Of a stretch of 64,000 nucleotides of DNA, positions 54,670 to 62,563 are shown one piece after another. Position numbers and translations under genes: made by a program. Location of the stretch: the NCBI GenBank assembly GCA_902617285.1, contig CACMVZ010000001.1:186001-250000 (forward strand). Reading direction: 5' to 3'. Within the stretch, counting starts at the first letter, position 1. Each line of letters opens with the position of its first letter. This DNA is from an uncultured Bacteroidota bacterium. GTDB lineage: Bacteria; Bacteroidota; Bacteroidia; Flavobacteriales; Flavobacteriaceae. The notes under the pieces were generated by a model. That model searched no databases, was not told where the DNA came from, and worked only from the letters and a program-made list of their open reading frames with translations.

Positions 54670-56463
54670 TTATTCTGAATTAAAATTAAGTGCGCAATCT
54701 ATTAAGGCGAGGTGTGAATATGCTTGCGGAAAATTACCTAATAATCTTTTTGATTTAAAATCTAGATCTTCACTATACAGACCAAGATGATTACTGTATT
54801 TTAATATCTTCTCAAAATATTTTTTAGATTTCTGTTTTTCACCTATTTTATAAAGGCTGTTTATATACCAGAAAGAACAAACAGTAAAAGAAGAGGAAGG
54901 GAAGCCAAAATCATCTTCATTTTTATACCTGAACAAAAGCCCATCATTCATTAGATCTTTTTCAATTGCTTTAACTGTCTTTACGTATTTTAAATTATTA
55001 GACTTTATAAAGTCAAATGATTCCATTAAAAGTAATGATGCATCAAGGCTATCTGAACCATAAGATTGGGTAAAAGCACCAAGTTTTTTATTCCACCCAT
55101 TCTCCAATATATCATTGTAAATTTCTTTTCTAATTAATTTCCATTTTTTAATATTTGAGGATTTATTGATTAAAATTGAGATCTTAATTGCTCTGTCAAT
55201 GGCAACCCAACTTAATAATTTAGAAAAGGTAAAATGTTTATCTTCGTTTCTAAATTCCCAAATTCCTTTATCTGGTAGCTTCCAATTGTTTTTTACTATC
55301 CACACTATTGATTTAACAATTGACCATAACTCCTCATATTCCTCATTTTCAGAAGGAAATTTTTCAATTTGATAATGGATAGCATCCATAAGAATTCCAT
55401 AAATATCATTTTGTTTTTGACTATATGCAGCATTACCTATTCTAACTGGTGATGAATCTAAATACCCTGAGAAGTGGTCAAGAGTTTTTTCTTCAAGTAT
55501 TTTTTCACCATTGATACCATACATTATCTGAAGTTTTTCATTTTTATCAGGAATAATATTAATTATAAATTTTATAAAATTCTTTACAATATTTTTATGT
55601 CCTAATTTTGCAACTACCTTAATTACCATAGAGGCGTCTCTTATCCAGCAAAAGCGATAATCCCAGTTTCTCTCCTCACCTATTGTCTCAGGCAATGAAG
55701 TCGTAATAGCAGCAAGAACTGCTCCAGTTTTTTGGTATGTAAGTAGCTTTAGAGTAAGTGCACTTCTTAATATTTCATTATTATACTTTTTAAAATTTGG
55801 AGTTTTGTTAATCCAATTAGTCCAATATTTTTTTGTTTGATTAAACTCTAATAATATTTCTTTAAATTTTGGAATGATTAGCTTTTCATAATAGGAAATT
55901 TTGAAAAATAAATCTGACTCTAACTCAATTACGTCATTATTAATAACTGAAATTAAACTTGCATTTGAGTATAGATAAAGAGTTTCATAATTCTCATTTT
56001 CAGAAATGCTTAATATAAAATTACTTTTAACATATGATTTAGTCTTGCCAACAGAGTAGTCAAGTCTTGGATCATAAGTAATTCTTATTTTGGGGTTGCC
56101 TTTAATGTGCTTAATGATTCTGGTAATTTCTGGTGGAGAGTAATAACTCTTTTTTTTTGTTTGGTACCTAGGCATGTAATCTATAATATGAAACTCATCG
56201 AAACCGTTATTAAAGATTGTTCTCAGTATACATGTATTTTTCAAATATTCTTGACTTATATTGTAATTTCCAACTGTTTCAACTTTAAAAAAACCACCAA
56301 TACTATTATCAATGATTTTTGCGAAGATAGAGGGAGAATCAAACTTTGGTAAACAACACCAATCTATTGAAGAATCCTTATAAATTAATGCTGATGATTG
56401 ACAATTTCCTATTATTCCATAATTAATGTTGTCTCTATATCCATAAGAATCTCTTATTTCCAT
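54670..56463 (-). CDS. Glycoside hydrolase family 15 protein with TREH_N-type N-terminal domain
   Basis: The 597-residue protein has an N-terminal beta-rich domain of the trehalase-like kind (NYGIIGNCQSSALIYKDSSI, about 1-215) and a C-terminal (alpha/alpha)6 barrel of GH15 (ETIGEERNWDYRFCWIRDAS near residue 262, and DSLDASLLLME). GH15 includes glucoamylases and bacterial or archaeal trehalases. No signal peptide is visible, so it acts in the cytoplasm. Its start is 24 bases from divergent otsAB, which makes trehalose, so trehalase is a reasonable but unproven guess. Confidence 0.88.
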   Translation of the reverse strand: MEIRDSYGYRDNINYGIIGNCQSSALIYKDSSIDWCCLPKFDSPSIFAKIIDNSIGGFFKVETVGNYNISQEYLKNTCILRTIFNNGFDEFHIIDYMPRYQTKKKSYYSPPEITRIIKHIKGNPKIRITYDPRLDYSVGKTKSYVKSNFILSISENENYETLYLYSNASLISVINNDVIELESDLFFKISYYEKLIIPKFKEILLEFNQTKKYWTNWINKTPNFKKYNNEILRSALTLKLLTYQKTGAVLAAITTSLPETIGEERNWDYRFCWIRDASMVIKVVAKLGHKNIVKNFIKFIINIIPDKNEKLQIMYGINGEKILEEKTLDHFSGYLDSSPVRIGNAAYSQKQNDIYGILMDAIHYQIEKFPSENEEYEELWSIVKSIVWIVKNNWKLPDKGIWEFRNEDKHFTFSKLLSWVAIDRAIKISILINKSSNIKKWKLIRKEIYNDILENGWNKKLGAFTQSYGSDSLDASLLLMESFDFIKSNNLKYVKTVKAIEKDLMNDGLLFRYKNEDDFGFPSSSFTVCSFWYINSLYKIGEKQKSKKYFEKILKYSNHLGLYSEDLDFKSKRLLGNFPQAYSHLALIDCALNFNSE

Positions 56464-56487
56464 ATTTTTAGAGTTTAATATAATGAT

Positions 56488-58698
56488 TTGAGTAGAACAA
56501 TAATTGTTTCGAATAGATTACCAATTAAGATATCTAATTTAGATAAATCTTTTGAATTTTCTTCAACTAGTGGAGGATTAGCAACTGGAATGAAATCAAT
56601 TCATAAAAAAAATAATTTTTTATGGATAGGATGGCCAGGAATTGATAAGAAATCCTTGGGTAATAAATTAGCTAAAGCAGAAAAATTATTACTCAAAAAA
56701 AATTATATCCCGGTGTTTTTGAGAAAAAAAGAAATAAACGATTTCTATTATGGTACAAGTAACGAAGCTCTTTGGCCACTATTTCATTACTTCATAGAGT
56801 TTTCTATATTCAATAAGTCCCATTGGAAGTCTTATTTTAATGTTAATAAGAAATTTGCTGATTGCGTAATTAAGTATGCAAAAAAAGATGATACAGTTTG
56901 GGTTCATGATTATCAATTATTACTATGTCCAAAAATGATTAAGAGTAAAAGACCTGACTTAACTGTCGGATTCTTTCTCCATATACCTTTTCCCTCTTTT
57001 GAAATTTTTAGAATTTTTCCATGGAGAGAGGAACTACTAGAGGGTATTCTTGGCTCTGATCTTATAGGTTTTCATACCTATGATTACGTTAGACATTTTT
57101 TAAGCTCTGTAAAAAGAATTTTAAAGTATGATGTAATTTTTAATAAAATTAATGTTGGTTCAAGAGAGGTTTTAGTTGATACTTTTCCTATGGGAATTGA
57201 CTATGCAAAATATAATGATGCTGCTAGAAAAAAATATAATCAAAAAAAATCTGAGATGTCTAAACTCAGACTCCAACTAATGGATCATAAGAAGACTTCA
57301 TCTGAAAGTAAATTAATCTTATCTATTGATAGACTTGATTATACAAAAGGAGTTATTAATAGGATTAAGGCATTTGAGATTTTTCTTACAAATAATCCAG
57401 AATATAGAGGTAAAGTCAGACTTATAATGCTTACAGTCCCTTCAAGATCTGATGTCAGTGATTACATAAGGCTTAAGAAACAAACAGATGAAATAGTTGG
57501 TAGAGTTAATGGTAAATTTGCTTCAGTAAATTGGACCCCAATTTGGTATTATTATAGATCTATGAGTTTTGACGAATTAATTGACCTATATACTATTTCA
57601 GACATAGCTATGATAACTCCAGTTAGGGATGGAATGAATCTTGTAGCAAAAGAGTTTGTTGCGACAAGGGTTGAAGGAGATGGTGTTTTAATTCTAAGTG
57701 AAATGGCAGGAGCTTCAAAAGAATTATATGAATCAATAACTGTAAATCCATTTGATCTTAACAGAATGTCTGATATGATTCTAAAGGCAATTAATATGCC
57801 TAAGAAAGAACAAATCGAACGAAATAGGAGCATGCAAGAAAGATTAAGTAGATATACAGTTAATTATTGGGCAAACGATTTTATGAAAAATTTAATTTCT
57901 AGAGCAAAATCTAACCAGAACTCAGTCACTAATTATTTTAATTTATCAGAAAAAAATAAACTAATAGAAAAACTTAAATTATCAAACAATAAGTTAATAA
58001 TACTTGATTACGATGGAACTTTGGTCAACTTTAAAGATAAACCAGAGTTAGCAGTTCCAAACGATAATTTATTAGACATTTTGGATAATTTATCTAATAT
58101 TGAAGGTTTGGATATAGCAATTGTAAGTGGTAGGGATAAAATATTCCTGGAGGATAATCTTGGAAAACTTAATGTTAGTATTATTGCAGAACATGGTCAC
58201 TTTTACAAGAAAAAGAATAAAAATTGGAAAAACCTTGGAAATATTGATAAAGATTTTTTAAATGAGATATACTCAATCTTTCAATCTTTCAGTGATAGAA
58301 CACCAGGAACATTTACTGAAAAAAAAGAAAGTGGATTGGTTTGGCACTTTAGAAAAACGGATCCAGAGTTAGCCTCAAAAAGAGTTGTAGAGATGGAAAC
58401 AGTTTTAAACAGTTTGTTAACTGATCAATTTCAAATTTTAAACCTTGACAAAGCTATTGAAGTAACCAGTAGAAAATTTGATAAAGGATCAGCAGTTAAT
58501 GAATTAACAAAAAACAAGAAATACGATCATATAGTCTGTATAGGAGATGATATAACCGATGAGAATATGTTTAAAAACTTAAATGAAAATTGTACAACTA
58601 TCAAAGTTGGCATAAAAAATACCCTGGCGAGTTTTTACATTGATGATCCCAAAAGTGTAGTTAAATTATTAAATGATATAAATAATTATCTGAAATAG
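56488..58698 (+). CDS. otsAB: Bifunctional trehalose-6-phosphate synthase / trehalose-6-phosphatase
   Basis: The 736-residue fusion starts at TTG 56488 (MSRTIIVSNRLPI). The N-terminal GT20 synthase (about 1-470) shows VWVHDYQLLLCPKMI near residue 134, GFFLHIPFPSFEIFRIFPWR, the SIDRLDYTKGV motif near 282 and REGMNLVAKEFVA-like RDGMNLVAKEFVA. The C-terminal HAD phosphatase (about 490-736) shows LDYDGTLVNF near residue 507 and CIGDDITDENMF near 689. It makes trehalose from UDP-glucose and glucose-6-phosphate, probably as an osmoprotectant. The stop is 6 bases from the convergent response regulator. Confidence 0.96.
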   Translation: MSRTIIVSNRLPIKISNLDKSFEFSSTSGGLATGMKSIHKKNNFLWIGWPGIDKKSLGNKLAKAEKLLLKKNYIPVFLRKKEINDFYYGTSNEALWPLFHYFIEFSIFNKSHWKSYFNVNKKFADCVIKYAKKDDTVWVHDYQLLLCPKMIKSKRPDLTVGFFLHIPFPSFEIFRIFPWREELLEGILGSDLIGFHTYDYVRHFLSSVKRILKYDVIFNKINVGSREVLVDTFPMGIDYAKYNDAARKKYNQKKSEMSKLRLQLMDHKKTSSESKLILSIDRLDYTKGVINRIKAFEIFLTNNPEYRGKVRLIMLTVPSRSDVSDYIRLKKQTDEIVGRVNGKFASVNWTPIWYYYRSMSFDELIDLYTISDIAMITPVRDGMNLVAKEFVATRVEGDGVLILSEMAGASKELYESITVNPFDLNRMSDMILKAINMPKKEQIERNRSMQERLSRYTVNYWANDFMKNLISRAKSNQNSVTNYFNLSEKNKLIEKLKLSNNKLIILDYDGTLVNFKDKPELAVPNDNLLDILDNLSNIEGLDIAIVSGRDKIFLEDNLGKLNVSIIAEHGHFYKKKNKNWKNLGNIDKDFLNEIYSIFQSFSDRTPGTFTEKKESGLVWHFRKTDPELASKRVVEMETVLNSLLTDQFQILNLDKAIEVTSRKFDKGSAVNELTKNKKYDHIVCIGDDITDENMFKNLNENCTTIKVGIKNTLASFYIDDPKSVVKLLNDINNYLK

Positions 58699-58704
58699 AT
58701 GAAT

Positions 58705-59403
58705 TTACTCCTGCATAAGTCTAAATCCTTCCCCATGCACATTTATAATTTTAAGTGATGGGTCTTTTTCTAGATACTTTCTGAGTTTTGCAATATATAC
58801 ATCCATACTTCTTGATGTGAAATAATTAGCATCTCTCCATATCTTATTTAAGGCAATATCTCTAGGCAGTAAATCGTCGAAATTTAATACTAGCATCTTT
58901 AATAGCTGATTTTCCTTAGGAGATAGCTTAAAAGAATTTCCTTCTTTATGAGTTAAAATCCTAAGCTTAGAATTAAATGAAAATTCACCAAAATCAAACT
59001 CAAAAATATCTTTTTGTTCGGTATTTACAGATGGTTTTCTATTAAGTATAGATTTTATTTTTGCTAGTAGAATTTCTGAATCAAAAGGTTTCGTTAAATA
59101 ATCATCTGCACCTATCTTATATCCTTTTAAAACATCATCTTTTAGGTTTTTTGCAGTAAGGAAAATTAAAGGAATAGCTTCATTAACTTCTCTGATTTCT
59201 TTTGCAAGTGTTAAACCATCTTTAAATGGCATCATTATATCTAGTATACATAAATCAAATTCTGATTTATTAAACTTTTCAAAACCCTCGATACCATTAA
59301 CTGCAAGTGATATCTCATAGTTGTTAATGGTTAGATAATCTTTGAGTATCTTCCCAAAATTTGGATCATCTTCTACTAATAAAATTTTTTTATTTGATTT
59401 CAT
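58705..59403 (-). CDS. OmpR/PhoB-family response regulator
   Basis: The 232-residue protein has a receiver domain with phosphoacceptor D55 in LCILDIMMP, the conserved Lys in YLTKPFDSEI near 109, and a winged-helix DNA-binding domain (about 135-230; LSPKENQLLKMLVLN, SRSMDVYIAKLRKYLEKDP). It is partner of the histidine kinase at 59390-60982, which overlaps it by 14 bases. The pair resembles RprXY of Bacteroides in layout, but the regulon is unknown. It ends 6 bases from convergent otsAB. Confidence 0.95.
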   Translation of the reverse strand: MKSNKKILLVEDDPNFGKILKDYLTINNYEISLAVNGIEGFEKFNKSEFDLCILDIMMPFKDGLTLAKEIREVNEAIPLIFLTAKNLKDDVLKGYKIGADDYLTKPFDSEILLAKIKSILNRKPSVNTEQKDIFEFDFGEFSFNSKLRILTHKEGNSFKLSPKENQLLKMLVLNFDDLLPRDIALNKIWRDANYFTSRSMDVYIAKLRKYLEKDPSLKIINVHGEGFRLMQE

Positions 59404-60982
59404 CTTTAAGTGTTTTAATATTTATATAAAACTTAGTTCCAGAACCTTTCTTACTTTCAAGCATAATTTTACCCTTATGAAAATCAACAATCTTTTTAAC
59501 GTATGAAAGTCCTAGACCATGTCCTTTGATATCATGTATATCTCCATTTTGTTCTCTATAAAATTTTTCAAATACCATCTTTTGAGTATTCTTATCCATA
59601 CCAATTCCATTGTCTTGAACACATATCTCTATATTATCATCAATGTTTATTGTTGAGACTACAATTGAGGGTTTGTTTTTTGAGTATTTTACTGCATTAT
59701 CCAAAATATTAATAATAATATTTTCTAGATGATTACTATTTCCTAAAATATTTGAGTTATCAGCATTTAATGAAAGATTAATAGAACCCTTGTTACTTTC
59801 AACTATAAGCTTTACGTGCTCAACAGCATCCTCAATTACTTCATGAATGTTTGTCTTTTCCATATCAAATGGATTAGAACTTTTTTCCAACTGAGATATC
59901 CTTAATATATTCTCAACCTGAGATAACATTCTAGAATTTTCTTCTCTAATCATGCCTAGATATGATGTAAATTTGTCATTAATATTGTTTTTTGAGCTTG
60001 ATATAGCATCTAGTGCTAGATTAATAGTAGCAATTGGTGTTTTAAATTCATGAGAAATGTTATTTATGAAGTCACTCTTTATTTCTGATAACTTTTTCTG
60101 TTGAATTATTTGATATAATGCACTTGTTGATATAACAATTATAATTAAAGTGAGCATAAAAGATAAGGTAGCAACACCTATTATACCTGATAAGACATAT
60201 TCTTGTTTTTCAGGAAAAGAAACAACAAGATCATATTTTATAGGGCTAGATCTATCATACATAAAAGGGATTGAATACTTTGGTCCTGACTGAACTTCTA
60301 TGTAGTTATTTGATTTAACTTTTGTTGAAAGACCATTACTGTATATTCCAAATTCATATGGAGTAACAATATTTTGGTTATTAAACCCTTGATCTAAAAG
60401 TATTTGAATTTCTCTTGAAGTTGTTCTTTTATGAATTGGTAATGAGGATGCATATTCTTGAAAAGCTGACTTATATTTTTCAAACTTAAACATATCAATA
60501 TCCTCAACACTTTTTAATTTAGAAATAGATGCATTCAACCTATTCTCTCTTCTATCAAATATGTTTTTATTAACTATTGTAGTTTTAACTGCTTTATAAT
60601 CCTTTAAATTATCATCTCCATATCTGTTTGATAAATTATTAGGAAGATTAATATTGTAATCTTCTTCCAGAATACCATAAGCAAAAAAAGTTGAAAGATT
60701 TGAAGTTTGATCTTCATCTAAGAATAGAAAAACATCAGTAAAATTTTGTTCATCTGGTGATCCAATAGAGTCAATTAACATTTGATAAGTATTTACATAA
60801 TCATTTAATTCCCTATTTTGAATATCATCAACAACTTCTCTTAAAGTTCGATTGACTGCTAAAGAAAATTCCTCTTCCTTATTTTTCCATGAGGAATATA
60901 TCCAGTATCCTTGCATAAGTATTATTCCAATTAAGGAAAATGACATTAGAAGAACAAGTGAAGTGTATAATTTTCTATTCAT
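59390..60982 (-). CDS. Membrane sensor histidine kinase
   Basis: The 530-residue protein has two membrane segments (about 8-29 and 263-288) enclosing a periplasmic sensor region of about 230 residues. A HisKA domain follows with phosphorylated H311 in NNISHEFKTPIAT, and a HATPase_c domain with ILDNAVKYSKN, QDNGIGM and GHGLGLSYVKK. There is no HAMP domain obvious between the second helix and HisKA. It signals to the response regulator encoded next to it. A TAATTTTG box in the 56-base gap to coaE could be its promoter. Confidence 0.95.
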   Translation of the reverse strand: MNRKLYTSLVLLMSFSLIGIILMQGYWIYSSWKNKEEEFSLAVNRTLREVVDDIQNRELNDYVNTYQMLIDSIGSPDEQNFTDVFLFLDEDQTSNLSTFFAYGILEEDYNINLPNNLSNRYGDDNLKDYKAVKTTIVNKNIFDRRENRLNASISKLKSVEDIDMFKFEKYKSAFQEYASSLPIHKRTTSREIQILLDQGFNNQNIVTPYEFGIYSNGLSTKVKSNNYIEVQSGPKYSIPFMYDRSSPIKYDLVVSFPEKQEYVLSGIIGVATLSFMLTLIIIVISTSALYQIIQQKKLSEIKSDFINNISHEFKTPIATINLALDAISSSKNNINDKFTSYLGMIREENSRMLSQVENILRISQLEKSSNPFDMEKTNIHEVIEDAVEHVKLIVESNKGSINLSLNADNSNILGNSNHLENIIINILDNAVKYSKNKPSIVVSTINIDDNIEICVQDNGIGMDKNTQKMVFEKFYREQNGDIHDIKGHGLGLSYVKKIVDFHKGKIMLESKKGSGTKFYINIKTLKDEIK

Positions 60983-61013
60983 AAACTATAAAATTCTCAA
61001 AATTATAATTTAA

Positions 61014-61040
61014 AATTTCTTAAAAAAATGTTAAGAAATT
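61014..61040. repeat. Inverted repeat between coaE and the sensor kinase
   Basis: AATTTCTTAA (61014-61023) and TTAAGAAATT (61031-61040) form a perfect 10-base inverted repeat around 7 bases, overlapping the coaE stop codon. In RNA it makes an AT-only hairpin; it could be a weak terminator after coaE or an operator for the kinase-regulator pair. Confidence 0.5.
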
Positions 61041-61626
61041 AATTTAAGCTTATTAATGTATTGTGTATTTCTAATACTTTGTCCTCCAATTCAGTTAAAT
61101 TAATGTTATCAATTATAAAATCGCATTTATCAATAATTGAAGTTTCATTTATCTGATTTTGCATTCGATTTAACACATCATCTCTAGATAGATTATCTCT
61201 TTGCATAACCCTATCAATTCTAATTTCTTTTGGGGCTTTAACGTAGATAATCTTATTGAAAAGATTCTCTGTTTTAGTTTCAAAAATAATTGCTGCTTCT
61301 TTTACAATATAACTCTCATCTCTATGTTTAAAGCAAAAATTATCGAAATCTATAGCTACTGCGGGGTGAATTATTGAATTTAGTGACTTAAGTTTTTCTT
61401 TATCGTTAAAGACTACTTTAGAAACTAGTTTTGAATTTAGTTCATTCTCAACATAAATATCTTCTCCAAATAGTTGTTTTATTGAGTATATGATTTTTTT
61501 ATCTGAACTTATTAATTTTTTTGCAGATTCATCTGCATTGTATGTGCTTATACCAATTTTTTTGAAGATTTCTAAAACACTAGATTTACCAGATCCAATT
61601 CCTCCGGTTAATCCAATAACTTTCAT
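61039..61626 (-). CDS. coaE: Dephospho-CoA kinase
   Basis: The 195-residue protein has the P-loop GLTGGIGSGKSSV (residues 5-17), NADESAKKL near residue 32, HPAVAIDFD near residue 88 and the lid RVMQRDNLSRDDVLNRMQNQ near residue 138. It phosphorylates dephospho-CoA in the last step of coenzyme A synthesis. Its start overlaps the fabI stop by one base (coupled). The kinase gene follows 56 bases later after an inverted repeat. Confidence 0.96.
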   Translation of the reverse strand: MKVIGLTGGIGSGKSSVLEIFKKIGISTYNADESAKKLISSDKKIIYSIKQLFGEDIYVENELNSKLVSKVVFNDKEKLKSLNSIIHPAVAIDFDNFCFKHRDESYIVKEAAIIFETKTENLFNKIIYVKAPKEIRIDRVMQRDNLSRDDVLNRMQNQINETSIIDKCDFIIDNINLTELEDKVLEIHNTLISLN

Positions 61627-62438
61627 TATGAATTTAATTTATCAATAATTTCTTGACTTACACCAACACTTGAAAACCCACCATCATTATAAATATTTTG
61701 AAGGGTAACTCTTTTTGTATAATCAGAAAAAAGTGAAACAGTTAGATTAGCACAATCTTCAGCAGTAGCATTACCAAGTGGTGAGGTTAAATCAGCATAT
61801 TTAAGAAAATCATCCAATCCTTTCACTCCCTTTCCAGCAGTTGTTAAAGTTGGTGATTGAGATATTGTGTTTACTCTAACGTTTTTTTCTTTACCAAAGA
61901 AATAGCCAAAACTTCTTGCTATGGATTCTAAATATGCCTTATTATCAGCCATATCGTTATAATTTGGAAAAGTCCTTTGTGCAGCTATGTAGGTTAAAGC
62001 AACAATACTACCCCACTCGTTCATTGCATCTAGTTTAAGTAAAGATTGCATAAGCTTGTGAAAAGATACTGCTGAAACATCCCATCCTTTAGCTAGCCAA
62101 TCATAATTTAAATCGGTATAATGTTTACCTTTTCTAACATTTACAGACATTCCAATCGAATGAAGAACGAAATCTAATTTTCCGTTAAACTTTTTAGTAG
62201 TATGAGAAATTAGCTTTTCTAAATCTTCTAAATTGGTTGCATCAGCAGGAATTACTTCAGAATTAGTTTTTTTGGCTAATTCATTTATTGTACCCATCCT
62301 GATAGAAACAGGGGCATTAGTTAGGATAAATTCGCCTCCCTCTTCATATACCCTTTCAGCGGTTTTCCATGCAATAGAGCTATTATCTAGTGCACCAAAG
62401 ATTATACCTTTTTTACCTTTTAAAATAGAATTTGACAT
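61626..62438 (-). CDS. fabI: Enoyl-[acyl-carrier-protein] reductase (NADH), FabI
   Basis: The 270-residue short-chain dehydrogenase has the FabI N-terminus LKGKKGIIFGALDNSSIAW, LDFVLHSIGMS near residue 88 and the catalytic Tyr-Lys region around YIAAQRTFPNYNDMADNKAY with SFGYFFG following. It reduces trans-2-enoyl-ACP in each round of fatty acid elongation. The start codon overlaps the stop of a 36-codon ORF by one base (TAATG), and coaE follows with one-base overlap, so recN, the small ORF, fabI and coaE form a run. Confidence 0.96.
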   Translation of the reverse strand: MSNSILKGKKGIIFGALDNSSIAWKTAERVYEEGGEFILTNAPVSIRMGTINELAKKTNSEVIPADATNLEDLEKLISHTTKKFNGKLDFVLHSIGMSVNVRKGKHYTDLNYDWLAKGWDVSAVSFHKLMQSLLKLDAMNEWGSIVALTYIAAQRTFPNYNDMADNKAYLESIARSFGYFFGKEKNVRVNTISQSPTLTTAGKGVKGLDDFLKYADLTSPLGNATAEDCANLTVSLFSDYTKRVTLQNIYNDGGFSSVGVSQEIIDKLNS

Positions 62439-62548
62439 TACTTATATTTTTTATTGTTTGGTTTCTGCCAACTAAATGGTGCTCCTATTGCAGTCCAAAC
62501 ACCAATCAATGCATCACTATTATTAGAATTCTTATGTTTCATGTTCAT
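62438..62548 (-). CDS. Possible small protein, 36 aa, coupled to fabI
   Basis: An ORF starting at ATG 62548 (15 bases after the recN stop) encodes 36 residues, MNMKHKNSNNSDALIGVWTA then IGAPFSWQKPNNKKYK. The stop overlaps the fabI ATG in TAATG, as at other coupled junctions in this window. A second ATG lies two codons later. The middle is mildly hydrophobic and Gly/Trp-containing, and the ends are basic and Asn-rich. No family is recognised. It exactly fills the only gap between recN and fabI, which supports it, but it may also be a leader peptide for fabI or chance. Confidence 0.5.
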   Translation of the reverse strand: MNMKHKNSNNSDALIGVWTAIGAPFSWQKPNNKKYK

Positions 62549-62563
62549 ATAATAAAGATACAC

